Shown here one piece after another: positions 9,859 to 18,269 of a DNA stretch of 64,000 nt; within the stretch, counting starts at the first letter, position 1; each line of letters starts with the position of its first letter. The translations under genes were made by a program, and so were the position numbers. Origin of the DNA: Streptomyces sp. AC550_RSS872 (GTDB taxonomy: Bacteria; Actinomycetota; Actinomycetes; Streptomycetales; Streptomycetaceae). The notes beneath the pieces are model-generated. The model was not told where the DNA came from. It saw nothing but the letters and a program-made list of their open reading frames with translations, and made no database searches. The stretch lies in NCBI RefSeq assembly GCF_019049285.1, contig NZ_JAGMUL010000015.1, positions 124,001 through 188,000 on the forward strand. The letters run 5' to 3'.

Positions 9859-10068
9859 CTAGGGCAGCAGCTTGTCCAGGGCGGAGGGACCCTCGTCCGC
9901 CAGCTTGCGCTTGGCCCATTCCAAATTGCGGGGGGTGAGATCCTTGCCTGAGGCAAGCACTATGTCCTCGGGCGACACTTCGGTGCCGGTGCGGGCGTGG
10001 AGCAGGTCGTCCGGGGTGACGCGCTCCCCGGACGGCCCGGACGCTTCGGGCTGGGACGTCGGCATCAT
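9859..10068 (-). CDS. Small conserved hypothetical protein
   Basis: A 69-residue soluble protein. The C-terminal half, with LASGKDLTPRNLEWAKRKL followed by ALDKLLP, is a compact amphipathic pattern that I associate with a short Streptomyces hypothetical family, without known function. Two adjacent ATG codons (10068 and 10065) follow GAGGAG at about 5-8 nt, which decides the start. It is convergent with the molybdoenzyme gene, 13 bp away. Confidence 0.65.
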   Translation of the reverse strand: MMPTSQPEASGPSGERVTPDDLLHARTGTEVSPEDIVLASGKDLTPRNLEWAKRKLADEGPSALDKLLP

Positions 10069-10294
10069 CTCTGCTCCTCGGATCCGGGAGTCTTCCTTCG
10101 GGCCCGGTGCGGTCATCGGGTCTGTTAACACCATTCAACGCCGGAGCCGACCCTGCATCCGGAGGCGCCGAAAGCCCGCTGGACACCTGCCGGCCCCTGG
10201 ACCCCCGGAGTACCTCTCCGGCCCCCAGCGAAACCGCCCGGTCCCCGAGGGCCCGGCACCCGCTCGGCCGCGTCGGACCTCGACGGGCCCGGGA

Positions 10295-11506
10295 TCAGTT
10301 CTCGAACGGCGTGAGCGTCAGCCGGATCCCCGTCGGCGCCGTGTCCTGGATGTACGAGGCGAAGTCGGCCACGTCGTCGAAGGCGAAGCCGTACGCCTTG
10401 CCGTCCTCGGTGGCCGCGTGCATCGCCTTGGCGTAGTGGTTGGTCAGGTCGCCCCGGTAGAAGGTGGCGGCGTCGGTCGTCGGCTGGGCGGGATGGCTGA
10501 GCAGCGTCGAGCGGTTGAAGCCCGCGCCGAGGATCGCGGCGACCGGGCCGGTCGTGCCGTCGTTGGGGGCGGCGAGGTTCCCGTCGCAGAACAGCACGTC
10601 CCGGGTCGACGGCTTGGCGAAGGACACCTGCGCGGGCCCGTCGAAGGTGAACCGCTCACCGCGCACCCGCCCGGTGAACGTCCCCGCGTTGGTGGTGACG
10701 GTCAGGTCCCGTCCGGTGTACGTACTCCACACCTCGTCGATGTACGGCGCGAAGTGGTCCTTGGCGAACAGCCCGGCGTCCAGGCCGTGCCCCGGGGCGA
10801 TAACGCGAGTGTCGTCCACGACGAGCCGCGCGAACTCCGCGACCTGGCGGACCGCCGCGAACGCGGCCGCGCGCCCGCCGGCCCGCAGTTGGCCCGCCGT
10901 CTGGTCCTTGGCACCGGTCAGCCGGATGCTCAGCGGCACGCTGAACATGTCGACCATGGTGGTGTTGCAGAACATTCCGGCGGCGTTGTACGTGAACTCC
11001 GCGCAGTCGTGCAGCACCGGGTAGTTGGGGTCCGACGTCACCCAGCCGGCCGGGTACTGGAGCGCGGCGTTGCCGTTGCCGTCCGTGACGGCCTTGAACT
11101 TGAGCTTCTCGCCGAGCGACACATAGATCCGGCCGGACATCTGCGGCAGGGACAGCCGGGTCTCGCCACTGCCGGCCAGGCTGATCGCGTAGTCGGTGAA
11201 GCCGTCGGGTCCGTTGTCCGACAGCGCGATCGGCGTGAGGGCGCCGTCGGGCGTGACGCGTACCTGGCGTCCGTCCTGGTTGCCGACGATGTAGACGTGG
11301 ACGTTCGCGTTGCCGAAGGAACCGCTGTCGTTGACGATCGTCAGCGGCAGCGCGGCCGCCGCCGCGGCGGGGGCGTGACCGTCCTCGGGCGTGCCCGCGA
11401 GGGCGTACGGGGCCACGGTGGTGACGGCGGGGACGGCCACCGCCGTGCCGCCGAGGGCGAGGAGAAGCCTGCGTCGACCGAGCCGGCGCTGATGACGGGA
11501 AGTCAT
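10295..11506 (-). CDS. Secreted GH64 beta-1,3-glucanase
   Basis: A 403-residue secreted glycoside hydrolase family 64 enzyme (laminaripentaose-producing beta-1,3-glucanase type), expected to cut fungal cell-wall glucan. The N-terminus has a twin-arginine-type signal (RRRLLLALGGTA near residue 11-22) and an alanine-rich cleavage region. Family blocks are visible: SGRIYVSLGE, the catalytic pair region AEFTYNAAGMF and TMVDMFSVPL, then GFNRSTLL, NHYAKAMHA and the final DGKAYGFAFDDV. The ATG at 11506 is followed by the signal peptide. Two LacI-type palindromes lie upstream (71 and 254 bp before the start), suggesting sugar-responsive repression. Confidence 0.88.
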   Translation of the reverse strand: MTSRHQRRLGRRRLLLALGGTAVAVPAVTTVAPYALAGTPEDGHAPAAAAAALPLTIVNDSGSFGNANVHVYIVGNQDGRQVRVTPDGALTPIALSDNGPDGFTDYAISLAGSGETRLSLPQMSGRIYVSLGEKLKFKAVTDGNGNAALQYPAGWVTSDPNYPVLHDCAEFTYNAAGMFCNTTMVDMFSVPLSIRLTGAKDQTAGQLRAGGRAAAFAAVRQVAEFARLVVDDTRVIAPGHGLDAGLFAKDHFAPYIDEVWSTYTGRDLTVTTNAGTFTGRVRGERFTFDGPAQVSFAKPSTRDVLFCDGNLAAPNDGTTGPVAAILGAGFNRSTLLSHPAQPTTDAATFYRGDLTNHYAKAMHAATEDGKAYGFAFDDVADFASYIQDTAPTGIRLTLTPFEN

Positions 11507-11576
11507 GTGGGGGGTCTCCCGGAGTATGTGTGGGGGGTGACTGCTGGGCTGCTGCGGCGACGTGGACCGCCGATCT

Positions 11577-11588
11577 GAGAGCGCTCTC
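11577..11588. promoter_or_regulatory. LacI-type operator upstream of GH64 gene
   Basis: A perfect 12-bp palindrome GAGAGCGCTCTC with a central CG, the shape bound by LacI-family repressors such as CebR, whose site TGGGAGCGCTCCCA is closely similar. It sits 71 bp upstream of the glucanase start, a position suited to block the promoter. Confidence 0.7.
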
Positions 11589-11759
11589 GAAACGGGGCCA
11601 CGACTGCCGATGGGCCCCGATGGTACGCACGACCTCCGCATCGGCCAATGGGTCTGCATCGGGCCCAAACTCCTCTCAACTGCGGGAACTTGAAGGACCA
11701 CGGAATACCCACGACGGCTTAACCCTCTCCTAAGGTCTACTTAAGTCACTTCGACTGGT

Positions 11760-11771
11760 GAGAGCGCTCTC
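11760..11771. promoter_or_regulatory. Second LacI-type operator, same palindrome
   Basis: A second exact copy of GAGAGCGCTCTC, 183 bp from the first (start to start) and 226 bp before the acetyltransferase start. With the first copy it could allow looping, or it could serve the rightward promoter. Confidence 0.6.
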
Positions 11772-11883
11772 GGTCGCCGCCGCGGCTTCGCTGCGGACCC
11801 ACGAAAAACCCGTGGACGGCACCGATGAAGATCACGTACGGTATGGCCCCACGCCCTGAGACGGACGGAAGGAGGCGAGTGCC

Positions 11884-11946
11884 GTGCGGTGCACACCAGT
11901 CCAGCGCTCCTCTTTCCATTGCCCCGGCGTGTCGCGTCAGATCTGA
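11884..11946 (+). CDS. Possible 20-residue upstream peptide
   Basis: A GTG-started frame of 20 codons (MRCTPVQRSSFHCPGVSRQI) preceded by GGAAGGAGG with 8-nt spacing, one of the strongest ribosome sites in this area. It stops 39 bp before the acetyltransferase start. It could be a leader peptide or upstream ORF controlling that gene. A GGAGCGCTCC palindrome overlaps the gap just after it (11950-11959). Only the ribosome site and the position support it, so it may be chance. Confidence 0.35.
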   Translation: MRCTPVQRSSFHCPGVSRQI

Positions 11947-11985
11947 CCGGGAGCGCTCCGAGCAATCCTCATCCCGGAGGAATCC

Positions 11986-12882
11986 GTGACCGATCTGGTC
12001 ATCCGCGCGCTCTCCGCGAGCGACGCCCATCTCTTCGACGCACACCCCGACCCGCTCGGCGCCCGTGAGGGGCACCGGCGGACCCGGTTCCGCCCCGAGT
12101 GGAAGCGGGTCGCCCTGCGCGACGGCACGGTCGTCGCGCGCGGCGCCTGGTGGGGCGGGCCCGACGACTCGGAGCCCGTCAACATCAACTGGTTCGACGT
12201 GGCCGAGGGCGAGGAAGAGGCCGGCGCCGAACTCCTGCGCTCCGCTCCCTGGCAGGTCGAACTCGAGATCAACCTGCCCGGCGGCCGGCGGGACGAGCCG
12301 GGCCTGAAGGCCGCCGCCGACGCCCGCTTCAACGCCGCCCGCGCGGCCGGCTACGAGCTCCTGGTGGAACGCTTCCTCTACCGCTGGACCCCGGAACTCG
12401 GCCTGCCCGAGCGACCCGGACGCCTGAGCTTCAGCCCCGAACCCGATGACGCGGTCTTCTTCGACGCGCTGCGCCGCATCCACTCCGTCACCCTGGACGC
12501 CCACGCGCTGCGGGCCATCGAGGAGGGCGGCCTCGACCAGGCAGCCCAGGAGGAGCTGGACTTCTTCCACTGGTGCCCCTCGCCACGGCAGTGGTGGCAG
12601 ATCGCGCACACGCCCGAGGGCGACCTGGCCGGCATCCACATCCCGGCACACAATCCCTCCGGCCCCACGATCGGCTTCATCGGAGTCGTCCCGGAACAGC
12701 GCGGCCACGGCTACGCCTACGACCTCCTCGCGGAGTGCACCCACGTCCTCGCCGAGCAGGGCGCGGAGTTCATCAGCGGCGCGACGGACCACGGCAACTT
12801 CCCCATGGCCGCGAACTTCGCCAAGGCGGGCTTCCCCGTCGTCAGCGAGCGCATCAACTTCCGTGCGCCGAAGCCGGCATAG
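11986..12882 (+). CDS. GNAT-family acetyltransferase, two-domain
   Basis: A 298-residue protein with the length of tandem-GNAT enzymes. The C-terminal half carries the acetyl-CoA loop region VVPEQRGHGYAYDLLAE (near 225-241), followed by GATDHGNFPMAANFAKAGF, the usual strand-helix closing of a GNAT fold. The N-terminal half is a degenerate GNAT-like lobe. The GTG at 11986 has GGAGG 7 nt upstream. It would transfer an acetyl group to an amine on an unknown substrate in the cytosol. It ends at a strong hairpin shared with the convergent oxidoreductase. Confidence 0.85.
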   Translation: MTDLVIRALSASDAHLFDAHPDPLGAREGHRRTRFRPEWKRVALRDGTVVARGAWWGGPDDSEPVNINWFDVAEGEEEAGAELLRSAPWQVELEINLPGGRRDEPGLKAAADARFNAARAAGYELLVERFLYRWTPELGLPERPGRLSFSPEPDDAVFFDALRRIHSVTLDAHALRAIEEGGLDQAAQEELDFFHWCPSPRQWWQIAHTPEGDLAGIHIPAHNPSGPTIGFIGVVPEQRGHGYAYDLLAECTHVLAEQGAEFISGATDHGNFPMAANFAKAGFPVVSERINFRAPKPA

Positions 12883-12896
12883 CCGGCAGCTCACGG

Positions 12897-12931
12897 AGGC
12901 GGCCCGGCCCGGCTGCGGGGCCGGGCCGCCT
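12897..12931. terminator. Bidirectional hairpin terminator
   Basis: A perfect 14-bp inverted repeat (arms 12897-12910 and 12918-12931, 7-nt loop) between the convergent acetyltransferase and Gfo/Idh/MocA genes. No T-tract, as is common in Streptomyces. Confidence 0.8.
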
Positions 12932-12932
12932 G

Positions 12933-13832
12933 TCAGTGGTGGGTGGCACGCTCGCCGTCCAGCAGTGATTCGGCCGTCGCCAGAATCTCGGTGACCCGCA
13001 GTCCGAACGCCGCGTCGCACCCGTGCGGCCGCCCCGTACGGGAGACCGCCAGCAGGGTTTCAGCGGCCCGGGCGAGGGCGGACACCGCGCTCTCGGTGCT
13101 CTCCGGCAGGAGCGTCACCCCGGCCGAGCCCCGCAGCTCCACCGCGGCCCCTGCCGCGGCGGGCGGTGCCGTGAGGCTCAGCGCCAGGGTGCTCGAGGCA
13201 CCGCTGACGTGGTCGAGAACCAGGTGGACGGTGTCGCCGGGCCCGGGCGCGGCCGCCGTCACGCGCCTCGCGTCACCCAGGATCGGCAGCAGCACCGACA
13301 GCGCGTGGGGACCCACGTCCCACAGAGCGCCCTTCTCCCGCCGCCACGGCGAGTCGGCGAACGGGTTGCCGTCCCCGCCGAACACCGCACCGAGCCACTC
13401 CGCCCGCGCCGTGAACCAGCCCTCCACCGCGGCCTGTTCACTGATCCACGCCTCGGTCTCCGCCTGGAAACGGGTGGTGAAGAAGACGACCGAGGCCACA
13501 CCGGCCTCCTCGACGGCCTCGGCGACCGCCCGGGCCTGCTCCACCGTCGGCGCCAGCGGCTTCTCGAGCAGCAGATGGCGGCCCGCCCGCGCGGCCCGCA
13601 CCGCCAACTCGGCCTGAACGGCAGGAGGCAGGGCCACGGCCACCGCGTCCACGTCGGCGAGCAGCGCGTCGGCCTCGTTGTAGGCGCGCACGCCGTAGGC
13701 GTCGGCCAACTCCTTGGTGGGGGCGGTACGGCGGCCCCACACCCCCACGAAGTCCAGTTCGCCGTGCCGGCTCAGAGCGGGAGCGTGGGCCATCTGAGCC
13801 CACGGGCCGGTGCCGAGCAGTCCGATGCGCAT
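12933..13832 (-). CDS. Gfo/Idh/MocA-family oxidoreductase
   Basis: A 299-residue NAD(P)-dependent dehydrogenase. The N-terminal Rossmann fold opens with MRIGLLGTGPWAQMAH (GxGxxA-type nucleotide loop), followed by the family motif LLEKPLAPT near residue 95, whose EKP lysine is a conserved active-site residue. The C-terminal region is the alpha/beta substrate domain. Members act on sugars, inositol or related alcohols. I start at ATG 13832 with GAGGCGG upstream; an in-frame start at 13847 adds five residues. No neighbour points to the substrate. It is divergent from the aldo/keto reductase across 280 bp. Confidence 0.87.
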   Translation of the reverse strand: MRIGLLGTGPWAQMAHAPALSRHGELDFVGVWGRRTAPTKELADAYGVRAYNEADALLADVDAVAVALPPAVQAELAVRAARAGRHLLLEKPLAPTVEQARAVAEAVEEAGVASVVFFTTRFQAETEAWISEQAAVEGWFTARAEWLGAVFGGDGNPFADSPWRREKGALWDVGPHALSVLLPILGDARRVTAAAPGPGDTVHLVLDHVSGASSTLALSLTAPPAAAGAAVELRGSAGVTLLPESTESAVSALARAAETLLAVSRTGRPHGCDAAFGLRVTEILATAESLLDGERATHH

Positions 13833-14112
13833 GCTGCCGCCTCTCACTGTGCCGAGCTGTGACGAACGAGCTGTGCGAACATCGCCGAACCTTGTTCAGC
13901 CCGTCGGTCGAGGGTGAGCGTGTCACACCGGACAGGAGGCCGCGCAAGCGGTGGGGCGGCCGATCTCAGCAACAGAGATTCAGCGGCGCCGTCTCTGAAT
14001 GCGTTCTCTTTCTTCCATTGGACCTTGCACCACGGGACGGCCAGGCTGGTGTCGCTCCGGTTCCCGCACGACAGCCGGGAACACGACAGCCGAGAAAAGG
14101 GGTCACGAGCCC

Positions 14113-14970
14113 ATGCACACCCGCCGCATCGGGGACGTCGAGGTCAGCGCCATCGGGCTGGGCGCGATGCCCATGTCCATCGAGGGACGCCCGGACGAGG
14201 CACGCTCCCTCGCCACCATCCACGCCGCGCTCGACGCCGGCGTGACCCTGATCGACACCGCGGACGCCTACCACCGGGACGCCGCCGAGATCGGTCACAA
14301 CGAGACCCTGATCGCCAAGGCCCTCGCCTCCCACGACCTGGGCAAGGACGTCCTCGTCGCCACGAAGGGCGGCCATCTGCGCCCCGGCGACGGAAGCTGG
14401 ACGCTCGACGGCAGCCCCCGCCACCTCAAGGAGGCCTGCGAGGAGTCCCTGCGCCGGCTCGGCGTCGAGGCCATCGGGCTCTACCAGTTCCACCGCCCCG
14501 ACCCGCGGGTGCCGTACGCCGAGTCGGTCGGTGCCGTACGCGACCTGCTGGACGAGGGCAAGATCCGGATGGCCGGGATCTCCAACGCTGACCCGGACCA
14601 GATCCGGCAGGCGAACGACATCCTCGGCGGCCGGCTGGTCTCCGTGCAGAACCAGTTCTCCCCGGCGTTCCGCTCCAGCGAGCCGGAGCTGCGCCTGTGC
14701 GACGAACTCGGTATCGCGTTCCTTCCCTGGAGCCCGCTCGGCGGCATCTCCCGGGCCCGTGAACCGGGCTCCGCCCATGCCCCGTTCGCGCGGGTCGCCG
14801 AGGCCCACGGGGTGAGCCCGCAGCGGGTCTGCCTGGCCTGGATGCTCGCCAAGTCGCCGGTCGTGGTCCCGATCCCCGGATCGAGCCGGCCGGAGACGAT
14901 CCTGGACTCGCTCGCCGCGACCGAACTCGTGCTCACCGCCGAGGAACTCACGGAGCTGGACGCCGTCTGA
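14113..14970 (+). CDS. Aldo/keto reductase
   Basis: A 285-residue NADPH-dependent TIM-barrel reductase. The tetrad is visible: DTADAYH (Asp and Tyr near 51-56), the lysine in LVATKGGH, and the histidine in LYQFHRPDP. The C-terminal cofactor clamp includes VPIPGSSRPE. The ATG at 14113 is preceded by AAAAGGGG at about 10 nt. It reduces an aldehyde or ketone that cannot be named from sequence. The 280 bp upstream has no gene; it contains overlapping short inverted repeats around 13973-14000 that could be regulatory. Confidence 0.88.
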   Translation: MHTRRIGDVEVSAIGLGAMPMSIEGRPDEARSLATIHAALDAGVTLIDTADAYHRDAAEIGHNETLIAKALASHDLGKDVLVATKGGHLRPGDGSWTLDGSPRHLKEACEESLRRLGVEAIGLYQFHRPDPRVPYAESVGAVRDLLDEGKIRMAGISNADPDQIRQANDILGGRLVSVQNQFSPAFRSSEPELRLCDELGIAFLPWSPLGGISRAREPGSAHAPFARVAEAHGVSPQRVCLAWMLAKSPVVVPIPGSSRPETILDSLAATELVLTAEELTELDAV

Positions 14971-15102
14971 ACCGCTTCGGGATCCACGCCGGCCGATGTG
15001 CCGGTCCGGCTCCCCGCGTGCTCGCCGAGCGGGCGTGACCTGCAAGACAACAGAGATATAACAACGGACAACTAAACAGGGGTCGCCGCGGTCTAGTCCG
15101 CC

Positions 15103-16371
15103 ATGAAGATCTCTTTCCTGCTGCACAACGCCTACGGGATCGGAGGCACGATCACCACCACCTTCAACCTGGCCCAGGCACTGGCCGAGCGGCACGAAGT
15201 GGAGATCGTCTCGGTGCTGCGGCACCGCGAACACCCGAACTTCGCCCTGGACCCGAGAGTGTCCTTGAGGCCGCTGGTGGACCTGCGGCACGAGAAGGAA
15301 CACCCGCTGCATCTCAGACCGGCGAGAGTGTTCCCTGTCGCCGAGTACCGCTACGGGCAGTACAGCGAGTTGACCGACCTGCGGATCGGCGAGTGTCTGG
15401 CGGCGACCGACGCCGACGTCGTCATCGGTACCCGGCCCGGCCTCAACGTGCACCTCGCGCTCCAGGCGCCCGAGCACGTCGTCCGCGTCGGGCAGGAGCA
15501 CCTCACCCTCGACAACCATCCGCCCCGCCTGCGCACCGCGCTGCGCCGTGCCTACCGCCGGCTCGACGTGCTCACCACGGTCACCGAGGCGGACGCCGCC
15601 GCCTACCGGCGCAAGATGCGGCTGCCCGGGGTCCGGGTGGAGGCCCTGCCGAACAGCGTGCCCGATCCGGTGCTGCCCGCGGCGGACGGCACCGCGAAGG
15701 TGGTGGTCGCGGCCGGCCGGCTGGTCCCGGTGAAGCGCTACGACCTGCTCATCGAGGCGTTCGCCCCGGTCGCCGCCGCACACCCGGACTGGCAGCTGCG
15801 CATCTACGGCAAGGGGGAGGAACAGACACGGCTGCGACAGCTGATCCAGCGCCTGGGCCTGTCCGACAACGCCCTGCTGATGGGCGCGGCTGCCCCCATG
15901 GAGGCGGAGTGGGTCAAGGGCTCGATCGCCGCCTGCACGTCCAACTTCGAGCCGTTCGGCATGACCATCGTCGAGGCCATGCGCTGCGGCCTGCCCGTGG
16001 TGAGCACCGACTGCCCCTACGGACCCGGCGAGATCATCGAGGACGGCGTCGACGGCCGACTGGTACCGGTCGGGGACCGTGAGGCGCTGGGCGCCGCGCT
16101 CCTCGACCTCGTCCGCGACGACGAACGGCGCCGACGGATGGGCCGTACGGCCATGGCGAACGCCCGACGGTTCGCCCCGGCCCCCGTCGTGGAGCAGGCC
16201 GAGCGGCTGATCGACGAGGCGAGGTCGGCGCGCGGCACGGGACGTCCGCTCCCACCCCCGGAAGGCCGCCGAATACAACGCGCCCTGGTCAGCCAGGGCT
16301 TCGCCGCACGCGACGCCGCGTACGCCGTGGCCTCCGGCGCGCTTCGCACCGTACGGAGGGGACGGCGTTGA
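15103..16371 (+). CDS. Glycosyltransferase family 4 (GT-B) protein
   Basis: A 422-residue retaining glycosyltransferase. The N-terminal acceptor lobe begins MKISFLLHNAYGIGGT, and the C-terminal donor lobe has the family signature EPFGMTIVEAMRCGLPVV with the two conserved glutamates, preceded by AGRLVPVKRYDLLIEAF. It uses a nucleotide sugar and probably works at the inner face of the membrane. It is followed by a beta-rich protein whose TTG start overlaps its stop (TTGA), so the two are translationally coupled and likely act together, perhaps in a cell-surface glycan pathway. Confidence 0.88.
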   Translation: MKISFLLHNAYGIGGTITTTFNLAQALAERHEVEIVSVLRHREHPNFALDPRVSLRPLVDLRHEKEHPLHLRPARVFPVAEYRYGQYSELTDLRIGECLAATDADVVIGTRPGLNVHLALQAPEHVVRVGQEHLTLDNHPPRLRTALRRAYRRLDVLTTVTEADAAAYRRKMRLPGVRVEALPNSVPDPVLPAADGTAKVVVAAGRLVPVKRYDLLIEAFAPVAAAHPDWQLRIYGKGEEQTRLRQLIQRLGLSDNALLMGAAAPMEAEWVKGSIAACTSNFEPFGMTIVEAMRCGLPVVSTDCPYGPGEIIEDGVDGRLVPVGDREALGAALLDLVRDDERRRRMGRTAMANARRFAPAPVVEQAERLIDEARSARGTGRPLPPPEGRRIQRALVSQGFAARDAAYAVASGALRTVRRGRR

Positions 16372-17219
16372 ACACGAAACCCGACACGAAACCCGACACG
16401 ACGCGGGGCGCGCACCTGCGTGTCGACTGCACGGCCGACGCGGACGGCCGGATCGTCTTCGACCTTCCGCCGACAGCGGCCGACGACGCCGGGTCGCCCC
16501 AGTTGCTGCTCCGGCTGCGCCCCAAGAAGGGCCAACCGGAGAAGACCGTCCACCTCCTCGACCTGGAACCCGCCCACGACGGCCGCCTTCTTGCCGTCCT
16601 GGAGCGGCAGCCCGCTCTCGCCGAGGGCCGGTGGGACGTCTACCTCGTGCCCGAACCCGACGCGCCCCGACAGCGCCTTCGCCCCGGGCTGCGTGACCTG
16701 CGGGCCCTCGTCGACGGCCACACCCGTGACCGGCCGTCACCGGTGGCGGTGCGTGTCCCGTACGTCACCAAGGACGGCTACCTCGCGGTGCGGGCCTGGC
16801 TGCGCACCGCTCACGCGGAGGTCGAGGGCATCGAGGTCACGGACCGCTCGATGACGGTCCGGGCCCGGCTGCACGGCGCCTCGCTCGCCGAAGGAGCCGC
16901 CGTACTGCTGCGTTTGCGGGGCGGCGAGGGCACCGCACGGATCGTGGAGTTGCGGGGCGGCGAGGGCGACGGGCGAGCGTTCTCCTTCGTCGTGGACTAC
17001 GCGGAACTGGTCGGCGACGGCGCCACCCGCAATCGGATCTGGGACCTGAGCGTCCGGGTCTCGTCCGGCGAGGGAGCGGCTCCGGTCCGGATCGGCCGCC
17101 TGCTGGACGACGTGGCGGACCGCAAGGAGGTCTTCGTCTATCCGACGGCCGTGATCGGCGACGCCGTCGTGCGTCCCTACTTCACGGTCGACAACGACCT
17201 CTCGGTGGAGGTGAAGTGA
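16368..17219 (+). CDS. Uncharacterised beta-rich partner of the glycosyltransferase
   Basis: A 283-residue protein starting at TTG 16368, four bases inside the preceding gene, with GGAGGGG about 7 nt upstream. The N-terminus has a short repeat (NTKPDTKPDTT) and the body is made of beta-strand patterns, with a duplicated RGGEG motif near residues 184 and 199. The end VVRPYFTVDNDLSVEVK resembles C-terminal beta domains found after actinobacterial wall-glycan transferases, but this is recall only. No catalytic motif, signal or membrane helix. The coupling to the GT4 gene is the main clue to its role. Confidence 0.75.
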   Translation: MNTKPDTKPDTTRGAHLRVDCTADADGRIVFDLPPTAADDAGSPQLLLRLRPKKGQPEKTVHLLDLEPAHDGRLLAVLERQPALAEGRWDVYLVPEPDAPRQRLRPGLRDLRALVDGHTRDRPSPVAVRVPYVTKDGYLAVRAWLRTAHAEVEGIEVTDRSMTVRARLHGASLAEGAAVLLRLRGGEGTARIVELRGGEGDGRAFSFVVDYAELVGDGATRNRIWDLSVRVSSGEGAAPVRIGRLLDDVADRKEVFVYPTAVIGDAVVRPYFTVDNDLSVEVK

Positions 17220-17229
17220 CGTACGGCTG

Positions 17230-17260
17230 AGGCTTGCGGACAGAAGCTGACCGCAAGCCT
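17230..17260. promoter_or_regulatory. Inverted repeat at the NmrA-type gene promoter
   Basis: Perfect 10-bp arms AGGCTTGCGG (17230-17239) and its complement (17251-17260) with an 11-nt loop, directly before a TACGGT -10-like box (17264-17269) that is six bases from the ATG. It could be an operator; it could also act as a terminator for the gene ending at 17219. Confidence 0.55.
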
Positions 17261-17275
17261 CCCTACGGTCGTTCC

Positions 17276-18133
17276 ATGACTCAGACGCAGAAGATCCTTG
17301 TCACCGGTGCCACCGGAACCGTCGGCCGCCAGGTCGTCGCCGAACTCCTCGCCCGCGGCCACACGGTGCGCGCGCTCACCCGGGATGCCGCGAGGGCGGA
17401 CTTCCCGGCCGGAGTCGAGGTCGTCCAGGGCGATCTGACGGAACCCGAGACCCTGATCCCGGCACTCGAAGGCGTGACCGGGCTCCATCTGATCACCTTC
17501 GGCGGGGCGTACTTCGCCTCGCTGGAGACCGGCCCGCGCATCCTGGAGTCGGCCCGCGCGGCCGGTGTGCGGCGGGTCACCGTGCTGCACGGCGGCGGCC
17601 CGTCCTTGCTGGAGGACGCTGTGAGGGCGGACGACGGCGTGGACTGGACCGTCCTCATGCCGGTCGAGTTCATGGCCAACGCCCTGGAGTGGGCCGACGG
17701 CATCGTGACCTCGGGCGAAGTCCGCGAGCCGTTCGTCTCGCGGCTGAGCGCCATGGTCCACGAGGGCGACATCGGGGCCGTCGCCGCGGTCGCGCTCACC
17801 GAGGAGGGGCACGGGGGCCAGGAGTACGTGATCACCGGACCCGAACTGCTCACCGTCACCGACAAGGTGGCCGCCATCGCCGCCGCCCGCGGCCGGGAGA
17901 TCGCCCTGGTCGAGCTGACCGAGGAACAGGCCGTCGCGCAGTGGCGGGCGGCCGGTCACCCGCAGGACGTGATCGGCTTCCTGCTGGAGGCGTACGGCAA
18001 CACCCCGGAGGTGGGCCGGACGGTCGTCGACACCGTGGAGAAGGTCACCGGCCGCCCGGCCCGCACCTTCGGCCAGTGGGCCGCCGAGCACGCGGACGCC
18101 TTCACGGCACAGCCGGGCGGGGCCACGCCGTAG
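17276..18133 (+). CDS. NmrA-type NAD(P)H-binding protein (atypical SDR)
   Basis: A 285-residue Rossmann-fold protein. The nucleotide loop VTGATGTVGRQVV is at about residues 9-21, followed by ALTRD at the end of strand 2 and the conserved VQGDL turn, as in NmrA-like atypical short-chain dehydrogenases. These act as quinone/NAD(P)H oxidoreductases or redox sensors. The start at ATG 17276 has no ribosome site but a -10-like TACGGT six bases upstream, so the message may be leaderless. The inverted repeat at 17230-17260 sits over the promoter area. Confidence 0.83.
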   Translation: MTQTQKILVTGATGTVGRQVVAELLARGHTVRALTRDAARADFPAGVEVVQGDLTEPETLIPALEGVTGLHLITFGGAYFASLETGPRILESARAAGVRRVTVLHGGGPSLLEDAVRADDGVDWTVLMPVEFMANALEWADGIVTSGEVREPFVSRLSAMVHEGDIGAVAAVALTEEGHGGQEYVITGPELLTVTDKVAAIAAARGREIALVELTEEQAVAQWRAAGHPQDVIGFLLEAYGNTPEVGRTVVDTVEKVTGRPARTFGQWAAEHADAFTAQPGGATP

Positions 18134-18269
18134 CCCCACGCCCTCGTCCCGTGTGGCGGCAGGGCCCTCATCGCTCTGCCACCATGCGGGCCGCCGCGTC
18201 ATGGACCAGTTGCGCGTGCAGCTCGAACAACGCCACGAACACGGACTCGGGTGAGGAACGGGCGTCGGC

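Noticed and set aside
11950..11959. GGAGCGCTCC as a CebR site
   Set aside because: It shares the core of CebR operators but lacks the symmetric outer bases (GGGAGCGCTCCG), so it is mentioned but not called as an operator.
13966..16740. A 924-codon open frame on the minus strand
   Set aside because: It is antisense to the aldo/keto reductase and glycosyltransferase genes and shows shadow-frame composition.
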